A stretch of 52,367 bases of DNA from JANXLS01 sp038227045. GTDB taxonomy: Bacteria > Planctomycetota > SZUA-567 > H5-PLA8. The notes under the pieces were generated by a model that saw only the letters and a program-made list of their open reading frames with translations, searched no databases and was not told where the DNA came from. Below are positions 25,198 to 34,465 of the stretch, one piece after another (position 1 is the stretch's first letter; the number at the start of each line of letters is the position of its first letter). The stretch covers positions 1 through 52,367 of the forward strand of contig JBBRQD010000032.1 in the NCBI GenBank assembly GCA_038227045.1. The letters run 5' to 3'. The position numbers were made by a program, and so were the translations under genes.

Positions 25198-26640
25198 ATG
25201 AACAAAATCACCCGCCGCAACTTTATGACCGGAGCCGCCGCGACCGCATTCAGCCTCGCAGCCTGGCAGCGCGCTCATGGTGCCAATGCAAACATCCGCG
25301 TCGCCGTCGTCGGCACCGGGGGGCGCGGCGCCGCGCATATCGATGGCTATACAAAATTGAAGGGCGTCCAACTCGTCGCGCTGTGCGATGTCGATTCCGA
25401 ACACGTCGATGCGGCGGCCGACAAGCTCGACAAGAAAAGCATCAAGGTCGAAAAGTACACCGACTATCGCAAGCTCCTCGAAAACAAAGACATCGACGCC
25501 ATCTCCATCGCGACGCCCAATCACCAACATGCGATCCAGACGATTTGGGCCATGCAGGCGGGCAAGGATGTGTACTGCGAAAAACCCATCTCGCACAACG
25601 TCTGGGAAGGCCGCAAGGTCGTCGAAGCCGCCGCCGCCAGCGGCAAGATTTGCGCCAGCGGCACGCAGTCGCGCAGCAATCCCGGCATGATCGAGGCCGT
25701 CAAATACATACAGGACGGAAAACTCGGCAAGATTCAATATGTGCGCGGACTATGCTACAAACGGCGCGCATCGATCGGTAAAGTCGATGGCCCGCAGACA
25801 CCGCCCAAAACCGTGGATTACGACCAGTGGTGCGGCCCGGCGCGCATGGTGCCGTTGACGCGCAAAAAGCTGCACTACGATTGGCACTGGGTGTGGGAGA
25901 CCGGCAACGGCGATCTGGGCAACCAGGGCATCCACCAGATGGACATCGCGCGCTGGATTCTCGGCGAGACCAAACTCAGCCCGAAGGTCTTTTCCATCGG
26001 CGGACGATTCGGTTACGTGGACGACGGCGAAACGCCGAACACGATGATGACGATCCACGACTACGCCGCCGCGCCGCTGATTTTCGAAGTGCGCGGCCTG
26101 CCCACGAAACCGGTGAAGGAAGGCGAGAAGGACGACATGGATAATTTGAGGGGCGTCAAAGTCGGCGTGATCACCCAGTGTGAAGGCGGAAGCCTGGTCA
26201 TGGGCGCATACAACGCCGGACAGGCGTTCGACAAAGAAGGCAAGCTGATTCAGGAATTCAAAGGCGACGGCGATCACTTCAAGAACTTCATCGACGCAGT
26301 GCAGAACCGCACGCCGAAGACGTTGAACGCGTCCATTCTCGACGGGCATCTGTCGAGCGCGCTGTGCCACACCGGAAACATTTCGCTGCGTCTCGGAAAA
26401 GAAGCGTCGCAGGACGCGATTCGCGAAAAGCTCAAAGGCAACGCCGTGGCGCAGGAAACATTCGAGTTGATCGGCAAGCACCTGCAAACGAATCTGGTCG
26501 ATCTCTCGAAGACCAATGCAATACTCGGCGAATTCCTGACAATGGACCCCGACACGGAATCGTTCCCAGGAAATCCCGAAGCCACGAAGCTGCTCAAACG
26601 CGAGTACCGAGCGCCCTATGTGGTTCCCGAAAAAATATAG
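25198..26640 (+). CDS. Tat-exported Gfo/Idh/MocA family oxidoreductase
   Basis: A 480-residue NAD(P)-dependent oxidoreductase. The N-terminus has a twin-arginine signal (TRRNFMTGAAATAFSLAAW). The Rossmann part shows VAVVGTGGRGAAHI, ALCDVD, and the family motif CEKPISHNVWE with the conserved EKP. The C-terminal part has NQGIHQMDIARWILG, where a GxHxxD-like His/Asp pair often serves catalysis. Tat export with bound cofactor is common for this family in planctomycetes. AAGGAG at 25183-25188 sets the ATG at 25198; a longer frame from 25135 runs through a repeat. Substrate is probably a sugar or inositol. Confidence 0.9.
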   Translation: MNKITRRNFMTGAAATAFSLAAWQRAHGANANIRVAVVGTGGRGAAHIDGYTKLKGVQLVALCDVDSEHVDAAADKLDKKSIKVEKYTDYRKLLENKDIDAISIATPNHQHAIQTIWAMQAGKDVYCEKPISHNVWEGRKVVEAAAASGKICASGTQSRSNPGMIEAVKYIQDGKLGKIQYVRGLCYKRRASIGKVDGPQTPPKTVDYDQWCGPARMVPLTRKKLHYDWHWVWETGNGDLGNQGIHQMDIARWILGETKLSPKVFSIGGRFGYVDDGETPNTMMTIHDYAAAPLIFEVRGLPTKPVKEGEKDDMDNLRGVKVGVITQCEGGSLVMGAYNAGQAFDKEGKLIQEFKGDGDHFKNFIDAVQNRTPKTLNASILDGHLSSALCHTGNISLRLGKEASQDAIREKLKGNAVAQETFELIGKHLQTNLVDLSKTNAILGEFLTMDPDTESFPGNPEATKLLKREYRAPYVVPEKI

Positions 26641-26648
26641 CGAAAATT

Positions 26649-26734
26649 GTCTCTCGCAAAGACGCAAAGGCGCAAAGAAAAGCGGGAGGGTGGGCCACAC
26701 CCTTTTTGCCGTTCTTTGCGTCTTTGCGAGAGAC
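26649..26734. repeat. Inverted repeat of CGCAAAGACGCAAAG type between convergent genes
   Basis: The left arm from 26649 (GTCTCTCGCAAAGACGCAAA and on) and the right arm 26712-26734 (its reverse complement) match over 23 bp, apart from one extra 8-nt GCGCAAAG unit in the left arm. A GGGTGGGCCACACCC mini-hairpin lies in the loop. It fills the gap between the convergent oxidoreductase and LRR kinase genes and could terminate transcription in both directions. Similar repeats occur in many unrelated bacterial genomes. Confidence 0.8.
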
Positions 26735-26736
26735 CC

Positions 26737-29700
26737 TTACTTATCCGGCACAATTTCAATTCTTAAATCGTCGAAATAAGCGTCGGCGACGGCGTTCGTC
26801 ACGCACAGCATGACCGTTGCGCTCTTGGTGTCGGGCGGCAACACGCGTTCGAACGCGACGCGCTTCCATTCTTTTCCGGGCGGATCCAGCACTCGTCCGC
26901 CGTCTTTCCGCTCGTCGCTGTTGTCCAAAAAAGAAAGGCGAATGCGCGGCTTGTTCAGGGGCAGTTCCTGCGCTTTGTAGCCTTCCGGGCAACACATCAG
27001 CGCCGAAACGCTCACCTTCTTTCCCCGCACTTTCTCGACGTTCAGCCTGATTTCAAGCCGCAGATCGCTCTTGCCGTCCTGATTTTCAATCCGCAAAACG
27101 CGTCCGCGTTCCTTATCGAACTCCACCACGCTGATATCTTTTCGGCTCGAAAATTTCCAATCCGCCGATGGCAGATCGTCCAGGTCCAGCGCTTCGAAAT
27201 CTTCGTCAACCAGAATATTCTCCGCGTTGGGCGGTTTGGGACGCGGCGGGAAAACGTCGATTTTCAAGTCGTCGAACAACGCTTCGCCGCGCACGTACGA
27301 TTTCAAACAAATCTTCGCGCTCTGCGCGTCCGCCGGAACTTTCTTGTCGAACGTCAGCAGTTTCCAGTCGCGATCGCCCGTTTCCAATTGCGCGCTGCCG
27401 ATGTCGTCAGTCTTGCCGTTCTGTTTGACAATCTCGAGATTGATGCGGGGATTGGCCCAGGGCGTTCCGGGGACTTCGACAAATACTTTCGGCGTGAACG
27501 CCATGACGCTGAAGCGCACCTGCCGCCCTTTGATCTTTTCGATGTCGAGCGGAATCTCCAGTCGCGGCTTGCCCTGTATTTCATCTTTGTTGACGATCTG
27601 CAACACCTTGCCGCGATCCTTCATTTCCAATACGCCCAAAAGCTGCTTCTTATCCGGCGCGAGCCATCCCGGCGGCAGTTTGCGCGGATCGAAGTCCTTG
27701 AAATCGACGGCAAGCAATTGCACCGGCGGAGGCGGGGCCGGTACCGGCGGCTGCACAGCCTTCGTGTCCGGTATCGCGGTTTTAACTTCAGGCACATTGG
27801 GCACGGGCACTTCCGCAGCCTGGCTCGCAAATCTTCTGAGAAACTTGCCGCTCGGCACGCCGTTGATTTTCTCAAGCGCTTGCAATTCTTTTAACAACGC
27901 CGCCGTGGCGTCGTCATTCACATCGATGTATATCGTCTTCAACAGCGGCAGTTCCTTGAGCGGCGCGAGGTCGGCGACATGCGTGTTTGCGATGTTCAGA
28001 TTTTCGACCTGCATGCTTAACAAGGGCGTCAGATCGGTGACAAACGACCCCGACACGTCCAGATTCGCGAGCGGCATGTTTTTCAAAGGAGAGAGGTCGC
28101 CGATTTTCGTGCCGCTGGCCACTAGGACCTTGAGTTTGTGCCCGGCGAGCGGCGTCAAATCTTTTACCGGTGTGGCATGAATATTCAACCTCTCCAGACC
28201 TGTGCCCGCAAGCGGCGCAAGATCGGAGACCGGCGTGATCATGCAACTCAGATGTTTGAGCGGCATGCCTTTCAATACGGAGAGGTCGGATACGAAGGAT
28301 CCCGACACGTCCAGATCCGTGAGCTGCATGTGTTTCAAGGGAGACAAATCGACCGCGGACGTTGCGCTCAGTCCCAGCACCGTCAGGGGCATGTGCTTCA
28401 AGGGCGACAGCTCGACGATGCGGTTGCGTCCGCGTTGCGGATTGTCCGGATCGAGGATTCCTTCGACGGTCAATTTCCGCAACGCGGTCAGCGCGCGCAG
28501 CGGGGAGATGTCCGCCAAGGCGTCGCTCTTGATGACCAATTCGGTGACCTGCCCGTCTTCGATGCGTTTGTTGAGCTGGCCTTCGTAACCCGGATTCAAT
28601 TTAATCAACGCCTCTATAACGCGCGCAAGCTGTTCCTCCCCGGGAAGTTTTTGAATCGTCCGAATCCATTCGTCCACTGGCGCCGCAACATCGGTTTTCG
28701 GATCGCGCGGCGGCGGACGAACAGCCACCGGCGCTGTCGTTTTGGGATTCGGCACGGGCGTTGGTGCCGGATTCGGAACGCGTTTCTCGATCTCCGCGCG
28801 CTCGTCTGGCTTGACAGTCGTTCGAAACGCGAAGTAGTAGACGGCGGCACAGAGCAGCACGGCGGCGGCGCCGGCCAGAATGAATTTTACTTTGGATCTC
28901 CACACAGGCAGCACGGCCTGGCGCGACGAATGCGGTTGGCGCGAGGCTCCGACGTGAGCCAACGCCGTCGGCCGGACACGCGCCGCGTCCGCCGCGCCGC
29001 GCACGGCTTTGCGTTTCGCGACGCTCGATTTCATGTCCTCCACCGGCTTGCTGGCGGGCGTTTTTCCGGCCGAGATCAGTTCCAGATCGACCAGCAATTC
29101 GCCGCAGTCGCGGTAGCGGTCGCCAGGATCCTTCGCCATCATTTTCTGAATCGTCTGAGAAAGGCCCTCCGGGACATCGTCGCGGATGTCCTGCGGATTG
29201 GGGAGCGAGTCGTTAAGGTGCTTCATCATGATTACCGCGGCCGACGAGCCTTGAAACGGCGTCGAGCCCGTGACCAGGTGGTACAGCGTCGCACCGAGCG
29301 AATAGATGTCGGTGCGGCCGTCGATGACCTTGTCGCCGCGCGCTTGTTCGGGCGAAATATAATGGGGCGTGCCCACTGCCATGCCCGATGCCGTGTTGAA
29401 GCCGGAATCTTCGTCGGCGATGTTCTTGGACAGGCCCATGTCCAAAATCTTCGCAACGCCGCTCGTGGTAAGAAAGATGTTTCCCGGTTTGATGTCGCGA
29501 TGCAGAATGCCGTGCTCATGCGCGTGCTGAAGGCCGCGCGCGACCTGGACGGCGATTCCGGTGGCCATATCCCAGCTCAAAAAACCATCGCGGTCGAGCA
29601 CGTCGTCGAGCGGCTCGCCTTCGCAATACTCCATGACGTAGTAGTTGAAACCCATCTCCTCGCCAATGGTGAATGCCGTGACGATATTTTCGTGATTGAG

Positions 29701-30099
29701 CTTGCCGGTCGATTTGGCTTCGCGCTTGAAGCGCGTCAGGAATTCGGCGTCGGAGGCGCGCCGCTTGGGCAGGACTTTGAGCGCGACTTTGCGGCCGACG
29801 ACGGTATCCTCCGCGAGATACACGATGCCCATCCCGCCCTCGCCGATTTTTTTCAGCAATTTGTATTGGCCCAGCGATTGAATGCCGACATGCGCGGACT
29901 GCACCATCTTTTCGACGTTGGCGCGAATGGCCGGCGTGATCATGCCCTGGCGAATCAGCACGTCGGCGAGCGAAACGAGTTCGCCCGCCTGCGCGAGGGC
30001 ACGCTGTTCGACTTTGGCCGCGTCGACTTGTTCCGGCGTTACCACGCGGGACAAGAGCAGGTTTCGGGCAAAGTTGTCGTCGGATGAACTCGTAGCCAT
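26737..30099 (-). CDS. Transmembrane Ser/Thr protein kinase with LRRs and paired C-terminal beta domains
   Basis: A 1120-residue receptor-like kinase. An N-terminal helical region (1-75, DDNFARNLLLSRVVTPEQVD) precedes the kinase (78-345): GEGGMGIVY, Lys108, HRDIKPGN (Asp202), ILDMG (Asp220, DMG instead of DFG), GTPHYISPEQ. A membrane helix lies near 404-424 (VKFILAGAAAVLLCAAVYYF). The outer part has a Pro-rich linker, then about eight 21-residue leucine-rich repeats (565-725; pattern LSPLKxMPLxxLxVSxTxVxD), then two similar beta-rich modules (about 795-960 and 970-1118) that look like carbohydrate-binding folds. Likely senses an external ligand. TATAGA lies 5 nt before the ATG with no ribosome site. 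Confidence 0.92.
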   Translation of the reverse strand: MATSSSDDNFARNLLLSRVVTPEQVDAAKVEQRALAQAGELVSLADVLIRQGMITPAIRANVEKMVQSAHVGIQSLGQYKLLKKIGEGGMGIVYLAEDTVVGRKVALKVLPKRRASDAEFLTRFKREAKSTGKLNHENIVTAFTIGEEMGFNYYVMEYCEGEPLDDVLDRDGFLSWDMATGIAVQVARGLQHAHEHGILHRDIKPGNIFLTTSGVAKILDMGLSKNIADEDSGFNTASGMAVGTPHYISPEQARGDKVIDGRTDIYSLGATLYHLVTGSTPFQGSSAAVIMMKHLNDSLPNPQDIRDDVPEGLSQTIQKMMAKDPGDRYRDCGELLVDLELISAGKTPASKPVEDMKSSVAKRKAVRGAADAARVRPTALAHVGASRQPHSSRQAVLPVWRSKVKFILAGAAAVLLCAAVYYFAFRTTVKPDERAEIEKRVPNPAPTPVPNPKTTAPVAVRPPPRDPKTDVAAPVDEWIRTIQKLPGEEQLARVIEALIKLNPGYEGQLNKRIEDGQVTELVIKSDALADISPLRALTALRKLTVEGILDPDNPQRGRNRIVELSPLKHMPLTVLGLSATSAVDLSPLKHMQLTDLDVSGSFVSDLSVLKGMPLKHLSCMITPVSDLAPLAGTGLERLNIHATPVKDLTPLAGHKLKVLVASGTKIGDLSPLKNMPLANLDVSGSFVTDLTPLLSMQVENLNIANTHVADLAPLKELPLLKTIYIDVNDDATAALLKELQALEKINGVPSGKFLRRFASQAAEVPVPNVPEVKTAIPDTKAVQPPVPAPPPPVQLLAVDFKDFDPRKLPPGWLAPDKKQLLGVLEMKDRGKVLQIVNKDEIQGKPRLEIPLDIEKIKGRQVRFSVMAFTPKVFVEVPGTPWANPRINLEIVKQNGKTDDIGSAQLETGDRDWKLLTFDKKVPADAQSAKICLKSYVRGEALFDDLKIDVFPPRPKPPNAENILVDEDFEALDLDDLPSADWKFSSRKDISVVEFDKERGRVLRIENQDGKSDLRLEIRLNVEKVRGKKVSVSALMCCPEGYKAQELPLNKPRIRLSFLDNSDERKDGGRVLDPPGKEWKRVAFERVLPPDTKSATVMLCVTNAVADAYFDDLRIEIVPDK

Positions 30100-30104
30100 A
30101 CGAT

Positions 30105-30135
30105 TCTATAGTCTGATGTCAGCCATTTATTGCAA
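30105..30135 (-). promoter_or_regulatory. Possible promoter of the LRR kinase gene
   Basis: On the minus strand TTGCAA (30135-30130), a 19-nt spacer and TATAGA (30110-30105) lie immediately before the ATG at 30099. The predicted start of transcription is at or next to the ATG, with no ribosome site between. Confidence 0.45.
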
Positions 30136-30156
30136 AAAAGTAACAAACAAGTTTGT

Positions 30157-31689
30157 CTAAAATACCGGTCCAATGTGCCATGGCGCAAATTCTTCATCGC
30201 CAATGCCCTGCTGCTCACTTTTGGTTTTTTCGCCACTGGCGACCGAAACGATTTTTTCAAATATTCGCGCGCCAACTTCCGCGACGGTTTCGGTGCCGTC
30301 CATGATCGTGCCGGCGTTGAGGTCCATGTCGTCGATCATGTGTTCGTACAGCGGCGTGTTCGTTGCGATTTTGATGCAGGGCGAAGGCTTGCAGCCGTAC
30401 ACGCTCCCCCGCCCCGTGGTGAAAACGCCAATGTTGCAGCCGCCAGCCATCAAGCCCGTCATGCTGACCGGGTCGTACCCCGGCGTGTCCATGAAACAGA
30501 ATCCTCGCGTGGTAATGGGCTCGGCATATTTGTAGACGGCCGCCAGCGGCGACTGGCCGCCTTTCGCCACCGCGCCCAGACTTTTTTCGTAGATGGTGGT
30601 CAGCCCGCCTTCTTTGTTGCCGGGCGAGGGATTGTTGTCGATCGTCGCGCCGAACATGCGCGCGTGATCCTCCCACCATTTCACCAATCCCACGAGCTTT
30701 TCACCGACTTCGCGCGAGACGGCGCGGCGCGTGAGCAAATGTTCAGCGCCATAAATTTCCGGCGTTTCGGCGAGCACCGATGTGCCGCCGAAGCGCACCA
30801 ATTCGTCCGACGCGACGCCCAGCGCCGGATTGGCGGTGATGCCGCTGTTGCCGTCGGAACCGCCGCAATTTTCGGCGAGCGTCAGCTTGCTCAAGGGCTG
30901 CGGCACGCGCTTCAAGGCGTTCGCCTGCGGCAACAGTTTGCGCACCGCATTGCACGCCGCGTCAACCGTTTTGCGCACGCCGCCGGAGCGTTGAATGGTC
31001 ATGAATTCGGGCTTGATGCCGTCCGGATGAGGCGCGTCCAAATTCTGATTTCGCACGAGATGCTCGACCTGATTCGTCTCGCACCCCAGGCCGATAAGCA
31101 CATAGCCAAAGATATTCGGATGCCGCGCGACCCCGGCCAGCACGCGCTGCAACATGCGCAGCGGTTCATCCGCCGGCAGCGCGCAGCCTCCCTTGTGCGT
31201 GAACGCGATCACGCCATCGACATTCGGAAAGTCACGCGCGAACGATTCGTTTCGAAAGCGCTGAGCGACGTATTGCGACACGGACGCCGAACAATTGACG
31301 CTGGAAATCACCGCGATGAAATTGCGCGTTCCGGCGCGCCCATCCGCGCGCGCGTAGCCCTGGAAAAACCGCATCGCGTCGCTTGAATGCAATCCGACAG
31401 GGCGAGCATCAGAGCAGAACGCGTAATCGCGCCCGAAATCTTTGAGTTCCACATTATGCGTGTGCACCCAGTCTCCGCACTGGATTGCGTTCCGCGCGAA
31501 ACCGATGATTTGCCCATATTTCTTGATCGGCGCGCCGGCAACAATGTCACGCACGGCGATCTTGTGGCCTTGCGAAATGTCGCGCGACGCGACGATCTGC
31601 GCGCCGCCGCAATCGACGCGCGCACCGGATTGGACCGAGCGCTTGAGAACGGCGACATCGTCGGAGGAGTGAAGGAGAAGCGCGTTCAT
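30157..31689 (-). CDS. UxaA/GarD-family dehydratase (altronate or galactarate dehydratase)
   Basis: A 510-residue enzyme covering both halves of the family: an N-terminal SAF domain (GHKIAVRDIVAGAPIKKYGQ, WVHTHNVE) and the UxaA catalytic part (YARADGRAGTRNFIAV, FTHKGGCA, LGCETNQV, AENCGGSDGNSGITANPALG, and FMDTPGYDPVSMTGLMAGGCN). Members dehydrate D-altronate or galactarate to 2-keto-3-deoxy acids with an iron or other divalent metal. The GTRN wording leans to GarD, the overall length fits both. The ATG at 31689 is used, since the 17 residues before it are not family-like. It is 66 bp downstream of the transporter gene and likely in one transcript. Confidence 0.88.
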   Translation of the reverse strand: MNALLLHSSDDVAVLKRSVQSGARVDCGGAQIVASRDISQGHKIAVRDIVAGAPIKKYGQIIGFARNAIQCGDWVHTHNVELKDFGRDYAFCSDARPVGLHSSDAMRFFQGYARADGRAGTRNFIAVISSVNCSASVSQYVAQRFRNESFARDFPNVDGVIAFTHKGGCALPADEPLRMLQRVLAGVARHPNIFGYVLIGLGCETNQVEHLVRNQNLDAPHPDGIKPEFMTIQRSGGVRKTVDAACNAVRKLLPQANALKRVPQPLSKLTLAENCGGSDGNSGITANPALGVASDELVRFGGTSVLAETPEIYGAEHLLTRRAVSREVGEKLVGLVKWWEDHARMFGATIDNNPSPGNKEGGLTTIYEKSLGAVAKGGQSPLAAVYKYAEPITTRGFCFMDTPGYDPVSMTGLMAGGCNIGVFTTGRGSVYGCKPSPCIKIATNTPLYEHMIDDMDLNAGTIMDGTETVAEVGARIFEKIVSVASGEKTKSEQQGIGDEEFAPWHIGPVF

Positions 31690-31755
31690 AATGTGCGTGT
31701 TCCGTTGCGGTCGGCCGATTCTTATCGTGTGACATAACAATGTACAGCTTGGAAG

Positions 31756-33138
31756 CTAATGCGCAATGTCGGGCTTGGAATCCAGCGTCGGTTTGAACTC
31801 GCTTGCGGCACTTTCCTTTTTGACCCGAACGGCCAGCATCAACCCAACTCCCAGCGCCAACACGGCCGCGTCAATGAGCAGGCCGTACATGTAAGGGCGT
31901 TCGACTCGGCCCGTATAGTATTTTTTCAATTGCCCCATGACTTCGTTTCCCAAGTATCCTCCACCGAGGTTACCCCAGGAATTGATGAAAGCGATTCCCG
32001 CCGCTGCCGCCGATCCGGCCAGGAAAGACGAAGGCAAAGTCCAGAATGGGCTTAGACTACCGAAGATGCCGACTGCCGCCAGCGACAGTGCTGCGACGGT
32101 CAACACCGTGGTCTGCGTGTACGAAGCCAGAATCAGGCCAATCACCCCCGTCGTTGCGCTGCAGATCAGAACCTCGCGGCGTTTGCCCGTGCGATCGGCG
32201 ACAATGCTAATTCCCACCATTCCGACGATCGCCGCAACGAATGGCAGCGCGGAAAGCCAGCCGGCGTAGTTTCGGATCGCGTTTTCGTTCAATACGCCGG
32301 CGAATTCGCGGGTCATCGTGTCGTTAATGATCGTCGGCGTCCAGAAATTGATTCCATAAAATCCGAACATGATCGACATGTACACAGCGCTCAGCATCCA
32401 GACGCGCCAATTCTTCATGCCGTCGAAAAAGCCGTGTCTGGCGTGCCCGCCGCGTGTGTGTTCCTGCTCCTTCTCGATCGTGGAGGTCAGCCAATCGCGC
32501 TCCTCCTGAGTCAGCCAGGACGCTTTGGCGGGTTTGTCGCGAAGAAACAAAAAGACACTTATCCCGAGGAAAATCGTGGGGATGCCTTCCAATAGGAACA
32601 CCCATTGCCACCCTTTGAGCTGCGCGGCGTCTTTCAAACCCTCAATGATGGCCGACGACAGCGGATTTCCGATCATTCCTGCGATCGCTATGGAGGTCAT
32701 GAAAATCGCGCCGAAATGTGCCCGCCGCCGGGCCGGTACCCAATAGGTCAGGTACAACACGATGCCCGGAAAGAAGCCCGCCTCGGCGACGCCGAGCAAT
32801 AAGCGCAAGCCGTAGAAGCTCCATTTACCCTGCGTAAAAACAAATGCCGTCGAGACCACGCCCCACGAGATCATGATTCGGGCGATCCAGATCCGCGCGC
32901 CAAATCGCTCCAGCATCGCGTTGCTGGGCACTTCGAAGAGAAAGTAGCCAATGAAAAAAATGGCAAACCCTCTGCCGAAAACCGCCTCGTCCATACCCAA
33001 GTCGCTGCTCATCGTAAGCTTGGCGATGCTGACGTTGATACGGTCTAGATAATTGAACACGTACAGGACGATCAAAAAGGGAATGAGGCGCCAAAGCACC
33101 TTTGACATCGTGCGCGATTCAACATTTGTGGAATGCAT
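31756..33138 (-). CDS. MFS transporter, anion:cation symporter (hexuronate/aldarate) type
   Basis: A 460-residue, 12-helix permease. The sequence NYLDRINVSIAKLTM in helix 1 and the GVAEAGFFPGIVLYLTYWVP segment are characteristic of the ACS family (GudP/ExuT/phthalate-type). AAGGA lies 7 nt before the ATG. The gene directly downstream encodes a UxaA/GarD dehydratase, so the likely substrate is a hexonate, hexuronate or aldarate. No dedicated regulator or KDG kinase/aldolase is next to the pair. It is divergent from the flippase-like gene at 33382. Confidence 0.92.
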   Translation of the reverse strand: MHSTNVESRTMSKVLWRLIPFLIVLYVFNYLDRINVSIAKLTMSSDLGMDEAVFGRGFAIFFIGYFLFEVPSNAMLERFGARIWIARIMISWGVVSTAFVFTQGKWSFYGLRLLLGVAEAGFFPGIVLYLTYWVPARRRAHFGAIFMTSIAIAGMIGNPLSSAIIEGLKDAAQLKGWQWVFLLEGIPTIFLGISVFLFLRDKPAKASWLTQEERDWLTSTIEKEQEHTRGGHARHGFFDGMKNWRVWMLSAVYMSIMFGFYGINFWTPTIINDTMTREFAGVLNENAIRNYAGWLSALPFVAAIVGMVGISIVADRTGKRREVLICSATTGVIGLILASYTQTTVLTVAALSLAAVGIFGSLSPFWTLPSSFLAGSAAAAGIAFINSWGNLGGGYLGNEVMGQLKKYYTGRVERPYMYGLLIDAAVLALGVGLMLAVRVKKESAASEFKPTLDSKPDIAH

Positions 33139-33243
33139 CGAGAATCCTTAAAGCAACAATCGTAAAATAGTGCATACACTCCTACTTTCATTTCCGCCTT
33201 ATGCAAGTTCGCGAATTGCGGGACGTAAAAGGCGGTGCCACAC

Positions 33244-33269
33244 GGCCGCTTGCTGACCTGCGCCGCTCC
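33244..33269. repeat. Dispersed palindromic repeat, copy 3 (degenerate)
   Basis: CGCTTGCTGACCTGCGCCGC lies here and matches the copy 1 core CGCTTACTGACATGCGCGGC at 17 of 20 positions. It is in the divergent gap between the MFS and flippase-like genes and lacks a clear inverted partner. Confidence 0.5.
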
Positions 33270-33381
33270 GGCGATTGTGCTTGCCATTGGCCTTTTTTCA
33301 TTTAATCTTAGCGCACTCTGTATTGATTCTTCGAAATCCGTGGAAACGGAAGATTTGTGTCGGTTTATCCGAGGACACAGG

Positions 33382-34407
33382 ATGTCTGTTTGGAAATTCT
33401 TAATGCGCTTGGGCGTCGGCGCATTGCTGGTTTACTTGCTGCTGCATAAGCATGAAGTGAACTGGTCGATGATCGTCGAACACATGAGGGGCACACCTTT
33501 ATGGGTGCTTGCCGCCGCCTTGGGCATCGATCTGCTCGGCCAGACGCTGTGCGCGTATCGCTGGGGAGCGCTCTCGGCGATGGGTGGCCGGCCGGTCGGT
33601 TTTTTCGATGCTCTGGTCCTCTATTTCTGCGGCATGTTTTTTAACATGTGCCTGCCGACATCCATCGGCGGCGACGTGTTTCGCGTCGTGGCTCTTGGAC
33701 GCAAGACCGGCAGCAAAACCGCCGCGTTCGCCTCCGTTTTCATGGATCGCAACATCGGCTTAAGCGCCTTGTTAGTCCTGGGCCTGGTGGGTTCGATCAT
33801 CGCGGGAACGACCGTCCGCGCTACGCTCTACAAGCAGCTCTTCGAAGTCCCGATCTGGCCCGCGTTCCTCGTGATGTCCCTGGGTTTCATTCTGGCGAAC
33901 ATCGCGCTTTTCAACGATAATTTTTATGCATTCGTCACCGCGGTCTTCACAAAACTGAAATTGTCGTTCCTGACCGACAAATCGAAACCGCTTCACGACG
34001 CGGTCAAGAGCTACCATTTGCCGCTCACGCACTTCATCTGGCCGTTCGCGGTCTCGCTGATTTATCAGGCCAGCGAAATCGGCTTGATCTGTTTGTTGGG
34101 CCGCAGTTTGGGATTGGGACTGTCGATCTGTGTCTTCTGCTCGATGATGACGTTGCAAGCCGTGGCGTCGCTATTGCCGATCACGTTCAACGGCGTCGGC
34201 GTGCGCGAAGCGATCTTTACGGCCATCGTGGTCGGCCAGTTGGGACAGAATTACAAAGACGAAGCGCTGGCGCTGTCGTTCATTTATTTCTTCGGCGTGG
34301 TGATTATGTCGTCGCTAATCGGCGGCGTGGTTTATTTGATCGGCGGAGTACCCCAACCGACGGCAGTCGAAGCCTCGGATATTATCCCCGATGCGGCAGG
34401 GGAGTGA
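33382..34407 (+). CDS. Flippase-like integral membrane protein (LPG synthase TM / AglD-type)
   Basis: A 341-residue membrane protein with about eight helices. The signature CLPTSIGGDVFRVVALGR and the later LPITFNGVGVREAIF are typical of the lysylphosphatidylglycerol synthetase transmembrane-region family (UPF0104/AglD2). Members without a synthetase domain are found in cell-envelope sugar loci and are thought to move or modify lipid-linked sugars. GAGGA lies 6 nt before the ATG at 33382; the open frame extends to 33235 through a repeat but has no support. It heads a plus-strand set of four envelope genes. Confidence 0.87.
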   Translation: MSVWKFLMRLGVGALLVYLLLHKHEVNWSMIVEHMRGTPLWVLAAALGIDLLGQTLCAYRWGALSAMGGRPVGFFDALVLYFCGMFFNMCLPTSIGGDVFRVVALGRKTGSKTAAFASVFMDRNIGLSALLVLGLVGSIIAGTTVRATLYKQLFEVPIWPAFLVMSLGFILANIALFNDNFYAFVTAVFTKLKLSFLTDKSKPLHDAVKSYHLPLTHFIWPFAVSLIYQASEIGLICLLGRSLGLGLSICVFCSMMTLQAVASLLPITFNGVGVREAIFTAIVVGQLGQNYKDEALALSFIYFFGVVIMSSLIGGVVYLIGGVPQPTAVEASDIIPDAAGE

Positions 34408-34451
34408 TTCGCAAATTCCGATTCTTTCCGTGCGCGCCATGCTGATTTATT

Positions 34452-34457
34452 TATAAT
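34452..34457 (+). promoter_or_regulatory. -10 box directly upstream of the GT2 gene
   Basis: A perfect TATAAT ends 8 nt before the ATG at 34466, and no ribosome site lies between. No good -35 is seen at 17 nt. If used, it gives a nearly or fully leaderless transcript inside the operon. Confidence 0.4.
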
Positions 34458-34465
34458 TCGCGACC

